Of a stretch of 64,000 nt of DNA, positions 49,601 to 62,893 are shown one piece after another. This DNA comes from Pyrrhoderma lamaoense (lineage: Eukaryota; Basidiomycota; Agaricomycetes; Hymenochaetales; Hymenochaetaceae). Made by a program: the position numbers and the translations under genes. Each line of letters opens with the position of its first letter. The stretch's first letter is position 1. Below the pieces are notes generated by a model. The model searched no databases. It was not told where the DNA came from and saw only the letters and a list, made by a program, of their open reading frames with translations. The stretch spans positions 186,001 through 250,000 of the forward strand of contig NBAZ01000018.1 in NCBI GenBank assembly GCA_002794735.1. Direction: 5' to 3'.

Positions 49601-51091
49601 CATAATCATAAGAAGCCGTCAGAACAAGCGTACACTTTCGTGTACCTTTCTTGGTTCAGTATTTACAACTATAAACTGGTACTGATATCAACATGTGTCT
49701 ATTATATGAGCCTGAAACGCTCTCACATCGGAAGTTATGAATGGTCCATATTTAGCCTTGATACGGTCAGAAAATCTGACAAGTAAAGCAAATTCGATCG
49801 CAGGAACGATATTAGAGTAGAGGACGTCTCTTGAGCCTTCTTTCGTTATGACAACAACTGTCTTCTCGATATAATTAGCATATAACTGTGGCCGAATATA
49901 ATAACTTGATAATCACCCTTTTCTCCTTCAACCACATCATGAATTTAATCTCTAGTATCTCCGCAAATATAGTTTTATGGAACTGCCAGTCGACCCTGAC
50001 TGAAAAGTGTTCAATACCAAGTATATTATATTATTAAAATCAAAGGCAAACTACGTCGGATATGATCTTGAGGTTCTTGTTTGCGTACTAGGCGTTTCCG
50101 CAATGGAGTAAGAAGATCCTTGAGCATCATCCAAGCCAACAAGAGGGGCGAAAGAGTAAAGATGTGGGTAGTTATGTCTTCTTGGTGAATTCTTGTGAGA
50201 TATTAGCACAAACCTATATAGATAGTACAGTTTTTTTGTTGTTCGGAAGGCATCGTATGTTTATACTTATCCCGGGTATGCTTGAGACAAACAAATATAT
50301 TGGCTTCCGGCCAAACAAAAGAAAAATATGTATTGCCTCAGTCGAGGAAAGATGTATCCGAAATCTGTTTAACATAGTTAAATAAGAACAAAAGGAACAG
50401 ATTTTAGATGAAACATCCGAAGTCCATAATTAATATTGGGTGACAAAGTCATAATAAGTGTGGATCGCTGCTTAAGTAATCTTGTTCTTCTGATTATTAC
50501 ATGTCGATCATTCACAAAAAATGTATACAGGGTAGCAATTAATTGGAGAGCATCCGATTTGTATGTCTCATCTTAGGATTCACTAAGTTCGTATTCTCGG
50601 GTTGACTATTGACTCGAAGTATCAGAACTTCTGGCAATGAACTCTATGGCCGTAAATACACCGAAAAAATCTCACGGATATATGAAGTGCATAAGCTAAC
50701 GCGCTACAGAGAATTCTGTTACCTCTAGGTTGTGTCAATATATAGTTGATTTTATAATATGGACCATCCTATCATGAAAGCAAATACAAGGGAGTATCAT
50801 AAGTATTGTCAAGGGTCAAAAATCGATAGAAGCCATAATTGGCATTAATATTAAATATACAATTACACATATGCACGGAAACGAATGAAAATCAGTTTAA
50901 CCTAAAAATAAAGCTTATGGATTGCCGTTAGTAATTACATAAACCAGACCAGCTACACGTTTAAAAATGGTAGGTGTGTAACTTGTACATACGAGTATAA
51001 TCTATGTCACAAGGTATAGCGTCATTCGTCATTAGAACCAGATAATGTATTGAAACCGGCCTAACAATCAGGAATTTTAAAGTGACTGGCA
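49601..51091. other. Gene-poor AT-rich region upstream of dynactin p25
   Basis: Nothing recognisable. A 73 aa frame at 50164-50385 has no motif. Confidence 0.45.
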
Positions 51092-51847
51092 ATGGCTTTA
51101 CGGCCTCCTATTTACTACATAAAATCTGAATTTATCGAGACAGTAAGACGATTCTTCTAATCGCGCTTCAATGCATTAATGGTAGTAGGACACTGGAAAC
51201 AAAGTGTCCAGACGCGCAACGATAGCTGGTCCTCAAAACATCATTCTCGGAGGGAAAACTATCATTTCTAGTGGGGCGATAATCAGAGGCGACCTACGAC
51301 GCACAGGGCCTGGGCATGCTGTTGTGATCTCATTAGGCAGATATTGTTTAATAGGCGAAGGTTGTGTCGTTCGGTGCGCTTTCCAGTTTCGCTAGATCCC
51401 CAAGACTTTGGGCTGATAGCACTATTTCCGTAGACCACCATATAAAACTTACCGTGGAAACTTCAACTATTATCCCATGAAGATAGGGGATCACGTACAT
51501 ATTGGTGCAAACAGCGTTGTGGAGGCCGCTGTAATAGGTAGTCATGTAGAAATTGGAAAAAACTGCATCATCGTATGTGTCTTCCCTTTTCAAGCATGTC
51601 CTTTTCTGTCGTTCTTATTTGAAACCTAAAAATGAATTGTATTCGCACAGGGAAAGTTTACAATCATAAAAGATTGTGCAAAAATTGCGGATAATACTGT
51701 GCTACTACCAAATAGCGTTGTTCCAGCTTTGGCCATGTTCTCAGGAGCCCCGGACAATTCGAAGAAGATCTTCCAGAATCAACACAGGAGATTGTAGAAG
51801 CGGAGACAAAAGCATATTATAATCGTTTCCAGCCTCTCGAGAGCTGA
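51092..51847 (+). CDS. DCTN5: Dynactin subunit 5 (p25)
   Basis: Four exons: 51092-51142, 51189-51373, 51434-51572, 51651-51847. The protein opens MALRPPIYYIKSEFIETDTGNKVSRRATI and folds as a left-handed beta-helix of hexapeptide turns: GPQNIILGGKTI, GAIIRGDL, CLIGEGCVVRPPYK, YYPMKIGDHVHIGANSVV, IGSHVEIGKNCIIG, ADNTVLLPNSVVP, MFSG. The spacing matches p25 of the dynactin pointed-end complex, which links dynein to cargo (early endosomes in fungal hyphae). One C is missing in CCCC 51748-51751; the correct tail then reads GQFEEDLPESTQEIVEAETK and ends PLES. With it the exons total 573 nt (190 aa). Confidence 0.92.
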
Positions 51848-52411
51848 TCTGTTGAGTTCTATTCTATCTTTTTACTCATAACGTGACGAGACAACACTAC
51901 TAGATGAGTTTATGTATTTTATATACCTTCGTATTTCGTTTCCCCAATGAAACAAGTTCTGTCTCAAATATTGTATCTATTGTCGATATAAGATTCGTGA
52001 GACTCATTTACAGCGTCGTACAATTTATGTGAGTGGATACAGTCATACATATACAAGGCTCCGAACCTTCGCACATGGTTTGATCTTTTTTGTGGCACAA
52101 CGATCTGGCCAGTTTTAATATAGTATTATATCACTTCTTACTTCGCTTTTTGAACCACTAGAAAACAGTATACAGGTAACAGGGAAACTTTCAAGATCGA
52201 ATACAGTGCCATAAAAGTCAATCGCCATTTTCCCTTGACATAGATCTTCTTATGGTGGCGGCTGCTGCTATGGCTTATGGCCCGCGAGGTACGATAGCCT
52301 GAGAACGCTTCATGAAAAGATAAAATCAATCGCTAGTTGGCTCTTCCCCGGCGTCCTGTACATCCTGTGAAGTAAAATGAATGAGAGGACGTGGTTGGCT
52401 GGTTTTATATG
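51848..52411. other. Intergenic between convergent genes
   Basis: 3' flanks of dynactin p25 and the F-box/RCC1 gene. A 63 aa minus-strand frame (52138-52329) is probably chance. Confidence 0.4.
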
Positions 52412-54330
52412 CTATCGTCTCACATCTGTATCAACGTCAATTATCATTGCAGTTGTATTCCACATCCCCGCTGAAGCTGCCACACAAAATTTAATTCGCC
52501 TTTCAGATTTATCGTCAATTGTACTTCTACCGGTATTTCTGCTTGTAGACGGGATTAGAGATGTATACATAATTAATATCGTAGGAAATCCGTTCTCTGC
52601 CAGACTTTGAGTTACCAAAATGCCAGTCGACGACGTTCGCCTTCCATGTAAAAAGTTTCTCATCAGCAGTGAGAGCTACAATGTGATAATCATTCATGTC
52701 CACGGATATAACTTGCTTGTACTGCAATTCGGGAATGATATGTGGGACAGCTTGATCTCCTATAGCTGTTATTACCTCGCTCCCCATCAGGACGATTGAA
52801 TTCTCTTTGTCGGTACTATATGCGCAAAAATGTGTGTAATATGCCATGATCTTGAGAAAGTTCAGGTTTTAGGTGTATAGATCACATAGAATAAATGAAA
52901 AGTCATCATGGTAATGATTAGCTTGCAAAGGTAGTAAAGGTAAATCGTACATGTGTAATGCGAACATTTGTCGGTGGTGCAAGATCCGCTGGTCCCTCTT
53001 GCTGAGAATATCGGACGATCACGAATCCTTTCTGGCTCACTAAAACCAGGCAGCTACAAAGCCTGAGGATCATTCCTAACATGTGATAACGTGCGTACAT
53101 ATTCCCATTGTGCATCCACGAAAATGACGAGGATCTTAATCCTCTGAAAATTAGTACATGCCCCTTATTGGTCAGTGCTATCAAGACATCAAACATTCCA
53201 GCAATCTCGCTAGTCTTGTTTGTCCCTCATTTTCCCTTTGAGTAGAGATTTTATTACCAAGCTCTGGTAGAGGTGGTAGCGTCGGAAGTCGCTCTGGATT
53301 ATATCTTAAATTCCAGGTCATACAGAGAATCGAATCTTCATCCATCTCCCTCATAGCCGCGTCGTGTTCGTACCGAATCTCTTCATCAAAAGGCCACCAA
53401 ACATAGACGGAATCGGACTTGGTCAAAACAATACAAAATGACTGACCACAGTCTATCTGAAGAGGGATTGCGTCGTCACAATATTGATCAAGATATGGCG
53501 TTATAAGGCAAAAGGTCTTTCCCAAGTCCGAAAGGTCCAGAGCTGACCCTTGATATCCAATGCTAGAAGGTGTCTTCTTCCACAACTATGTGTCCATAAG
53601 TTATCTTAGAGCGTGTAATATAGTATAAACACTTAACCTGAGAGAGACTATGGGCTATGAAAGATAAGTCTTCGGGTTTCTCCACCATGATGGAGGGACT
53701 AGAGGTCCCAAGACTGGTCCCAATCGGTTTTTTACTCAAGGAACCTAGGAACGTATACTTGAGTTAATCGTACAATGGTGTGGTTCTGCCTTACCCCATA
53801 CATGCACATGCCCTCGTAAGTCACGAATGATATATGACCTATGATATAGAAAATTCGAGTTCAGTGCACTGGTGCATAAATAAGAGATAGAGAGTTCCAC
53901 CATCTGCTTGTAATAAATTCTGCGATACCTGATGGACGGAGAAATCTATCTGCTTTGCATGTGTGGCTTCGTACAGCGCTCGTTACTATGCATGCGGAAT
54001 CCGCGTTGATCATATCCATCAGCCTACGATTATATGTTAAATTGAAAATAGACAAGACGAGAAAGTTGAGAGTTGACCTCCAGATGAGAACCTTCGGGTT
54101 GCTCAGACGTTCGAAAAGATCCTTCCAACTCCATTCCCTTCTTCCACTTTTGCGATAACTTCATCAGGAACGTTGAGGAGTCTCTTACATTTATACATCC
54201 AGATGATGTTGTCAAGTAAATCATGAAATTGACGATTTGTCGAAGCAAGGGAGATAAGATCTGATATAGATAAAAATGGAGCAAGACAATAAGTGTGTAT
54301 TTTAGCTGGAAGATCGGATAATTGAAGCAT
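52412..54330 (-). CDS. F-box protein with RCC1-type repeats (Saf1-like)
   Basis: Start ATG 54330: MLQLSDLPAKIHTYCLAPFL and LISLASTNRQFHDLLD form the F-box that docks Skp1. Next come WKDLFERLSNPKVLIW and a chain of RCC1-like blades: RDLRGHVHVWG, LQIDCGQSFCIVLTKSDSVYVWWP, IAGMFDVLIALTNKGHVLIF, VISVDMNDYHIVALTADEKLFTW. The last strand CVAASAGMWNTTAMIIDV ends at 52412. The F-box plus RCC1 layout is that of S. cerevisiae Saf1, an SCF substrate adaptor; the target is unknown. Two homopolymer lesions occur on the + strand: CCC 53224-53226 (one short) and CC 52644-52645 (probably two short). Several introns were not all placed exactly. Confidence 0.75.
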
Positions 54331-54861
54331 CGCAGGACACTATAATACGGGATCAAGTTTCTAGCGAGTAAGTCACCAATTTCAGGATCTAAGGCGTAGA
54401 GCAACATCTTTGCACCTGATGCATTTTCCTTAAATATGGAAATATCAAAACAAATGTAAACAGATCAAAGAAGTATATTGATTGTAGCATATTATAACAT
54501 TGTTACTCTACCATAACATCAAAAAATCAGCTATGGTGATTATATTGATGGATAATGTGTGTTTAAGAACTAAGCTAGCTTTCTATGTACATGACGAGGG
54601 TTTTGCACATCATGAAATTTCATGAGATTTTCAACTTCTGCACTCCATTTTAATATATACACCTCAAGAGAGTCAGCAATATTATTTTATGGAAAGTGAA
54701 GTCTGTGCATGATAACAAAGTGCTTTTTTTGTGTTCAAAATTGAGAGATAGAGAAATATGGTCTTTGTGGCTAATAGTTTTTACGTAAAAATGAGCGATT
54801 TTTCGGCATTGTTTGATTTTTCTAAATTCATCAAACTCAGTTCACAATATTAACGTTATAG
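54331..54861. other. F-box gene promoter, AT-rich
   Basis: Upstream region of the F-box gene. No other gene recognised. Confidence 0.45.
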
Positions 54862-55302
54862 CTGAGATTGCGGATGAGAGAAAAGAAGGGTACATTGCTT
54901 GAAGATGAAAACTAACTCCTGTTCTCCTGAAAGCAAAAGAGATATATTCTCAAACCTACAAGTAGGGAGTTCTCACTCAGTCAAGGCGTTTCGCTATTGA
55001 CAAAGATGAAGGCACATCACCCTTTGTCGCATTTTTTAGGAAAGATAAATAGGGTATGATGTGGTATCTAGTATAAGAAGGCTCAAATGACCAGATGTGG
55101 AGTGTGATCCGACAGTTGGTGATGCATGTATTCAGGTTTAATATGGCTATGTACATTCTAGACGTTTAAACGTTACCTAACAGACATACAATTACTCATG
55201 AAAGGGAACGATCAAGGAGAAGATTGGGTATGAGCACACTTGAAGTATGCGTAAAATAGGCTATGACAAGCAAAAAAAAAGGGCAATGATAGTAATGCGA
55301 TG
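54862..55302 (+). repeat. Dispersed 440 bp repeat, copy 2
   Basis: Direct-orientation partner of 49158-49600. Its right end runs straight into the start of tandem unit A (GAGAGACAAGGCCCAC), so the repeat marks the left border of the triplicated block. Confidence 0.8.
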
Positions 55303-56334
55303 AGAGACAAGGCCCACGATTCTGAAACCTGAACCTTCCGTACGTGCTATTCGACTACTTTATACTAACGTCAAGTGCGTATATCACTATACTTACCCAC
55401 TAAAGTATGTGGAATCTCTTCTGTACCGAGCTTGATTTCCTCATTTTGATTCAATTCTTATAAGCATATCGGCAGTAAGAGGTCTAGATAGAGAATTAAC
55501 AATAACAGACAGATGATCTCCCATTCACGATGCGGATAATGCCATGTCAGCTGTGCAACTCATCTTCGAGTATACCAAACCAGCCACCAATAACCCACAA
55601 GCGTTGTATAGCTCCCACAAACTCCTTACAGATAATTCATATTAATAATGTATACTCTATGGAGGAGTAAAGACATTGTTTCGCATAGGAAGCAGTGTCG
55701 TCTGTGACACATGGGATTACCGTATTTTTGGCCTTACTCTGGGTCTGTGATATCGTTCCTTAGCATGAGCCCATTCCTTATTACAGAATATATCTTATCT
55801 TGAGGATCTCATCAAGACAGGGAGCGCAAGTTACCTCTGGTCATACGAATCGTGTTCGGATCATCAGTCTGACTGCAATGTATCCGTGTCATGATAAACA
55901 TCTCATTCTTCCATCGCAAGACAAACAATTTGAAGGTGAAACTAATGATATAAATGGGAATGACGCAGGAACAATCGCTTAAATGCATCCATTTGAACAT
56001 TGAATTTGATCCCCACCTCCTCCGAGTTGCATATTCTTCTATTCCCGTCTTCTTCATGACCCTGAACTCGAAAACACACCACACGTGTTACCCGCGTCCA
56101 GGAAAAAACAACGCCTCATGGTGAGGCCTAGCCAATTGTTCAATTCGATGAAATTCTAATCTCTGGAAACAAAGGAGATCCTCCTAAAATATCCGAGTGA
56201 CTTTGATCGCATACAGATGATTAAAATTTAGAATACCATCCATCAGTAGCCATCAATCCCTGAGAAACAACTTTTTAGCCTTTCTTCGCTCATACCACAC
56301 CCGCTTAGGCTCATCCAACAGCCTCCGCCAGCCA

Positions 56335-56341
56335 TATAAAA
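56335..56341 (+). promoter_or_regulatory. TATA box of zinc-finger gene A
   Basis: TATAAAA lies 98 bp before the ATG. The same element sits at the same relative place in units B and C although the surrounding DNA has diverged, which supports use as a promoter. Confidence 0.7.
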
Positions 56342-56432
56342 GCATGCCTCCATCTCCTTTTCTCCCCTCAGAATCAACCACATCCTTCAACAGCATCCAC
56401 CTCCATCCCTCCGCATTTACAATACAACAATA

Positions 56433-57296
56433 ATGCCTCTCTACAGAACAAATCTTCATTACCATTGCCCTCATGACGATTGTAACTACAATGCCATGGT
56501 GATGTCAATCATCACTAGTCATGTGCGAAAGGAACACAGAGACGACGAAATGTACGCAATAAACGGCAACTCCCGTCCATTCGCTATGCATTGCTACTCC
56601 GCTGAGTGTAGCATTAATCGATCGAAGTCTAGAAATCTTCGACGTAAAAAACCTACACTTTCCTCGGGTGTCAGACCACGGGCATCTACATCCTCATCGT
56701 CAGCTCCAAAACAGCCCTCAGGGTACCCGTCTCATGGCTCAGATAACAGAGTATCGTCCACAAATACATCGGTGAGTTCATCAACTGCCTTCCTTGTATC
56801 ATCCATGTATTCAGGGATACTTTTCTGAATTGCAGTGCTCTGCTCAGCAGGGTATTGTTACTCCAGCAAGTTCGAGCGTATCATTACTTGATACTTCGAG
56901 CATGGAGTATACACGACCACCTGAACGGACAACAGCGTTGGACGTATGGGTTGAGAGCGACAATCAGCAAAATAATCTGGAAATCGATCCAAATTTCAAT
57001 CCGTATCTCGTCACGGGACCTATCCTTTCGTGGGACAACTCTGCCATCTTCGACCTCTCCAATTATCAGTATCAATCCAACACAAATTTTCTCCCTTATC
57101 TCGACCAAGACCAATCTCCCTTTCTCCTAGTCCAGTCGATAGTTATCTTCAATGGCTACCTGTAGCCAGTTCATCCACACCCGACCAGGTAACATATATC
57201 GATGGAAACAATTTCTACATCGATCCAAACGCGTCTACTATCCCCTTGCCGGAATTCCATCATGCTGATTTCTCATATTACTCAAATACTTTATAA
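56433..57296 (+). CDS. Putative C2H2 zinc-finger protein, tandem copy A (unknown family)
   Basis: Two exons, 56433-56771 and 56836-57296, joined in phase 0; about 266 aa once a single missing C at CC 57126-57127 is allowed for. Near the N-terminus is one C2H2 finger, C-x4-C-x12-H-x4-H (CPHDDCNYN...HVRKEH). About 25 residues later comes HCYSAECSINRSKSR with a second C-x4-C. A Ser/Thr/Pro-rich linker follows, then a conserved C-terminal domain (NNLEIDPNFNPYLVTGP, SWDNSAIFDLSNYQYQSN, YIDGNNFYIDPN, ending DFSYYSNTL). The acidic/aromatic tail would suit transcriptional activation. No signal peptide. DNA binding is inferred only from the finger. Confidence 0.7.
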
Positions 57297-59653
57297 TTAC
57301 GCTCTTAACACTGGCATTCAGTGCATACTCCTTCACGACTTCTTATCATAGCCATAAATATTTTTTCTCAGATGAATGAAACTACTTAAATAGTCGAAAG
57401 AAGAGTATGTGAAATGAGGTGGGAAGCGCTATTTAGCATTAGCACAAGCGAATATAACGAACTTACAGAGAGTATGTAGGACTACCAACATGTTTTGCTG
57501 TGCATTATTATGAGAATATTAAATTTTTGAGATAATTATTGGTTTCTTATCAAAGATTCGGAAACTTTCAGATACTGCACGCGGAAATGTCATTGAACGC
57601 GTTGTCTCTGGGTTTGCTCTTGATAGATGTGAATTAGAGCCCTTATTAAGCTATTCATTCGGTCGACTACCGAGTGACAATGCCAGTCTTTTCATTTCTA
57701 TTAGCAGGAGCTCCAGCCCAACGTAGCCCAATCTAAACATATTCGACTCTGTTCAGTCAGTACATTCTAACGATAGATCGTCATTCTGGCTTTGCATGTC
57801 AATAAATCTATTAGACATATGTTTTAAAACTAATATGAGTTTTATTCTTCTTTCTCCTATTGATTTTCCCGTAAATAGGCTGAAGATAAGAATAAATTAC
57901 TTCGGATATCGAAAGAAGAGTACACAGGATGAACTGGAAGTACAGGGACCGTTGTTAAGATATGTGTTTGTACACTCGATAGTTCCACAACATGAGAGCT
58001 TTTACCAGTACTAGTATAGTGTCCTAGCCATTCAGCAGAACGAAAACATGTTTCGGTCATTATGAGAATGCGCTCATACTCTCATGATTCATAATGTTTT
58101 GAGAGACAAGGCCCACATCGTCCAATCTATTCCTGCATATCATCCAACACTACATTCTCGTATTTACTGTCGTCAAGTACATGCATGACTATACTTGATC
58201 ACTAAAGTGTATGGAGAACCTTAACCTCGTGATCTCTCCACCTTACCTTCGTTAGGTTGAAGCCTACCGACATTCATGATTACACCCTATTGAGCTGATT
58301 CAGAACGTGGTCCAGGCAATATTTTAGACAATAACAGACAAAGGATCTTCCATTCATGATGCGGATGTGCCGTGCAGGCTGTGCAGCTCATGTCCTCGCC
58401 TCTTCGAATATAACAACCTCTCCGGTCAGATATCAGCCTACTGAGTCATTAATTAATAAAATACAAGGGGAGGGCTCGATTGGACACCCCAGAATGTTTC
58501 TTCGAAGAGATTCAAATTGAAGGCCTCCCATCTGGTAGATTCTTCGTCATTGATACTTGTTTCATAATTGCTCACTCATACCCGTTGTTTCCTATGGTGT
58601 TGAGGTTCAGTGCTCTCCGGGGTTCTCTAGCACCACACATACTCGCATGTATACATAGCACTACTATCCATTGTCCAAAATACCAGGTAGACATGATCCT
58701 CTCTTCCATCCAGAATTAGTAGGGTACTGTATCAAGTTTATGTCATGTTCTGTACATTCCTTAGCCAAACGCCTGGTAGCAACACGATAGTATATGTTGT
58801 GGAGCGCCTTAAGTTCCTTACAAATGATCTGAAAAAAGTACTTACCTTATAGCCTGACAGCCCCGATTATCGCATTGCAAGCGAGGAAGAAAAGTAGATA
58901 TATGGACAGGAAGGATATAACCACATATAGCATACATGGGTATTTATCATTAGCTCATATAAGCCATGCAGTTACAAAGGCAACACTTGGTGTGGGACAT
59001 AAAATCGCTAGAACAACCAAAGGACCTATCACCACAATTTAGGCCTTACTGGACTCCGTGATAATACTCAAGTATGCAGATTACCTACTGTTACTTGCTC
59101 GCATCTAGTTTGGCTCCCTTCGTACCGCTGCATCATGATGAAAGGCGATTCTAAATTAACCCTAGTCATTAGAATCGTGACCACCAGCATGACTGTGATG
59201 TGTCCATGTCGTAAAGCCTCCGATTCTTCCGTCGCAAAAACGATTAATTTGAAAGGATATGTTATGACAAAAATGGGAATGACGCAGGTACAATCGGTTG
59301 AATGCATCCATTTGAACATTTAATTTGATCTCCACCTCCTCCGACTTGGACATTATTCTATTCCCGTCTTCTTCGTGACCCTGCATTCTTTGTATCACTG
59401 ATAGAGTTGCCCCGCGTCCAGAAAAACAAACAAACGTGCTTCTTAGGGGCCTAGCCAATTGTCCAATACAATTAGACCCTAATCTCCGTAGTAACAAAGA
59501 AGAACTTCTCGGATGATACTTACCACATACAGGTAATTTGATTTCAGAATACCACCCATCTGTAGCCATCAATCCCTGAAAAATGACTTCTTGGCCCTAC
59601 TTTATTCAAATTACATCCGCTTTAGCCTATCCTCCAACAACCCTCTAAAACAG

Positions 59654-59660
59654 TATAAAA
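59654..59660 (+). promoter_or_regulatory. TATA box of zinc-finger gene B
   Basis: CAGTATAAAACGATG context, 105 bp before the chosen ATG, identical in unit C. The ATG immediately after the TATA box (59663) is too close to be the start codon and should lie at or before the transcript start. Confidence 0.7.
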
Positions 59661-59758
59661 CGATGGCCGCTTCTACTATCCCCCTAGATTCGACCACCTC
59701 TTCGGCAGCATCCATTACCACCCCATCATCCTACTTCACTTTTATTCATATCAGTAAA

Positions 59759-60626
59759 ATGCCTCGAGTTAGGTCTACCACAGAAAATCATCACGTCCAT
59801 TGCCCTATCGAAGGATGCAACTACACCGTAAAGACGGAGAACTCGGTAAAACGGCACATTAAAGTGCATCACAAGATAGACAAAAAGGACCCGCATTACA
59901 GGAGACACCAACCACACCCTATACACTGCTACACCGCTGAGTGTAGCATTGGCCGATCGAGGGTTCAAAATCCTCGAAACAGTCAAATTAATACACTTTC
60001 CTCGGGTGCCAGTCCACAGGCATCCACATCCACATTAGGAGTTCCTTTGCAGCTCTCAGATAATGCGGAGCACAGTTTGGATGGCAGCATTATCCCATCA
60101 ATACATCAGTGAGTCTATCACCTCTCTCCCTTATACCATCCATGTATTCTGATGATGCATGAAGTGCATGTGTATCAGGCTAGCCTGGCTAGCTCGAGCT
60201 CGAGTACACCATAACTAGTACTCCGGCGATGGGCTACTGATTTGGTGCCTTTCAAGTTGTCATTTGAATGGCCACCACTATCGGAAGGGTGGGTTGAGAG
60301 CTGCAATCAGCAAAATAATCTGGAAATCGATCCAAATTTCAATCCGTATCTCGTCACGGGACCTCTCTTTCGTGGGACAACTCTGCCATCTTCGACCTCT
60401 CAATTATCAGTATCAATCCAACTCAGATTTCCTCCCGGATCAATCTCTATTTCTTCCTGCCCCAGTCGACAGTGACCTTCAATGGTTACCCGCAATCGAT
60501 TCATTCGCACCCAGCCAGGAGACATATGCCAATGGAAACAATTCTTACGTTGATCCAAATATGTCTACTATCCCCATGCCGGAAGCCCATCACCCTGATT
60601 TCTCATATTTCTCAAATATTTTATAA
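59759..60626 (+). CDS. Putative C2H2 zinc-finger protein, tandem copy B
   Basis: Exons 59759-60108 and 60179-60626. The start MPRV aligns with MPLY of copy A. It carries the intact finger CPIEGCNYTVKTENSVKRHI followed by KVHH (C-x4-C-x12-H-x3-H), HCYTAECSIGRSRVQNPR, and the conserved C-terminal domain (WVESCNQQNNLEIDPNFNPY, SYVDPN, ending HPDFSYFSNIL). Frame breaks: the 3' end of exon 1 (CCC where frame needs four C, also in copy C), ACCATAAC at about 60210, and GATGGGCT at about 60225. With these three bases restored its length equals copy A (267 codons). Possibly functional, possibly a recent pseudogene. Confidence 0.65.
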
Positions 60627-62893
60627 ATATGCCCTTAATACTGGGACTCAAGGCATACTTTCCCGCAACTTCCTTTAATAGACGTAGATAATTATTCTAG
60701 ATGAATAAAGTTATTTAAAAGTCGAAAGAAGAGCATGCAAGATGAAGTGGTTGGCGTTTTTTTGGCATTGGCACAAACAAGTTTAACATATATATAGAAA
60801 GTACACAGAGCTACGAACCTGTTTTATGCATTATCATGAGAATATAAAGCTCTTGAAATAATTATTGGCTACTTATCAGAGGTTCGGAAAATTCTAATAC
60901 TACACACGAAAACGTCATTGAATTCGTTGTCTCTTAGTTTGCTCTTGATAGATGTGACTTGGAACCCGTATAAAGCTCCTCATTCGATGGACTACTTGAG
61001 TGACATTCCAGTAGTCACTTTTCTATCAGCCTGTCGTAGCCCAATCTTAGCATATTAGACTCCGCTCAGCCAGTATACTCTTTCTGGCTTTGCATGATAA
61101 TAAATTTAATGGATCCATGTTTTATTCTGTTGTCTTTTTTTCCTTCTTGCTTCTATTGATTTTCTCCGTATATAGGCTGATGGTCAAATAAACTATTTTG
61201 GATATGGAAAAGAGTACACAGAATGATCTGGAAGTTCAGGAAACCATCCTTTTGATAGTCAGTAGCACAAATCTGATGAATATTTGTATACTTAGTAGTT
61301 CCACGACATGAGGGCTTCAACCGTGTTGGTACAGTGTCTTAACCACGCGCAGAACGAGAACTAGTTTCAATCATTATGAAAATACGCTCATACTTACATT
61401 ATTCATGACGTTTTGAGAGACAAGGCCCACATCGCCAAGCCATTCGCGCATATTAATCAACACTGTATTCCCGTCTTCACCGCCCTCAAGTACATGTATG
61501 ACTATACTTAATCACTAAAGTGTATGGAGCACCTTCGCCTCGTGATTTCTTCACCTTACCTTCATTAGGTAGAGCCTACCGGCATTCATGATCATATCCT
61601 TATTGAGCTGGTTCAGAACGTGGTCCAGGCAATGTTTTAGACAATAACAGACAAAGGATCTTCCATTCATGATGCGGATGGTGCCGTACAGGCTGTGCAG
61701 CTCATGTCCTCGCTTCTTCGAATATAACAACCTCTCCGGATCAGATGCCAGCCTACTGAGTCATCAATTAATAAAATATAAATAAGAGGGTTCGTTTAAG
61801 TACTCCCAGAACTACCCATTGTTTCCTGTGGTTTTGAGGTTCAGTGCTCTCTGGAGTTCTCTAGCACTACATACACGTAGCCGTGTACGTAGTACCACTA
61901 TTGTCCAAAATACCAGGTTGTCATGATCCTCTCTTCCATCCAGAATTGGAAGGGTACTATATCAAGTCTATGTCATGTTCCGTACATTCTTTAGCCAAAC
62001 GCCTGGTAGCATCACGATAGTGCATATTGAGGAGCGCCTTAGGTTCCTTACAAATGCTCTGAAAAGACGTACTTACTTTACAGCTTGAAGACTCCGATTA
62101 TCGCATTGCCACTGCAATCGAGAAACTGAGGAAGAAAATTAGATATCTAGATAGGAAGGGAGATAATCCCATATAGCATACATGGGTATTTATCATTAGC
62201 CCAAGTAAGGTACGGAAGTACAAAGACAACGCTCGGTGTGGGACATAAAATCGCTAGAACAACCAAAGGACCTATCACCACAGTTCAGGCCTCCATCATA
62301 ATTCCCAAGTTGCGGATTACCTGCTGTTACTTGATCACATCTAGTTTGGCACCTTTCGTACCGCTGCATCATGATGAAAGGCGATTATAAATTATCCCTA
62401 GCCATTAGAATCGTGACCACTAGCATGACCATGTATCCATGTTGTGAAATGTCGCTTCTTACATCGCAAAAGAATTAATTTATGTATATCATACTATATG
62501 TTATGACAGAAAAGGGAATGACGCAGGCACAATCGGTTAGATGCATCCATCTGAACATCTGTTTGGATCTCCACCTCCTCCGACTTGGACATTATTCTAT
62601 TCCCGTCTTCTTCGTGACCCTGCATTCTTTGTATCACTGATAGAGTTGCCCCGCGTCCAGAAAAACAAACAAACGATGCTTCTTAGGGGCCTAGCCAATT
62701 GTCTATAACAATTAGACCCTAATCTCCGTAGTAACAAAGAAGAACTTCTCGGTTGATACTTACCACATACAGATGATTTGGATTCAGAATACCACCCATC
62801 GCTTGCCATCAATCCCTGAAAAATGACTTCTTGGCCCTACTTTATTCAAATTACATCCGCTTTAGCCTATCATCCAACAACCCTCTCCAACAG

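Larger units (their letters stand above)
55303..58097 (+). repeat. Tandem unit A of a three-unit segmental repeat
   Basis: Begins with GAGAGACAAGGCCCAC and contains, in order, a conserved upstream region (CAATAACAGACA..., AATGGGAATGACGCAGG...), a CCAAT-like GCCAATTGT, a TATA box, the two-exon zinc-finger gene, and a conserved 3' region (TGAGATAATTATTGG...). Units B and C repeat this order. A is the most diverged from the other two. Confidence 0.85.
58098..61416 (+). repeat. Tandem unit B of the three-unit segmental repeat
   Basis: About 3.3 kb, beginning TTGAGAGACAAGGCCCACATCG. Same order of parts as unit A. Much closer to C than to A. It holds about 100 bp (around 58480-58580) that is missing from the matching place in C. 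Confidence 0.85.

Noticed and set aside
49158..55302. LTR retrotransposon (two 440 bp direct repeats as LTRs)
   Set aside because: The interior holds host genes (dynactin p25, F-box/RCC1) and no gag, protease, RT or integrase motif. The repeats lack clear TG...CA ends.
59591..59758. Upstream start (MALLYSNYIRF...) for zinc-finger copy B, with an equivalent at 62831 in copy C
   Set aside because: The conserved TATA box lies inside this extension, and copy A has no equivalent frame, so the extension should be promoter and 5' UTR.
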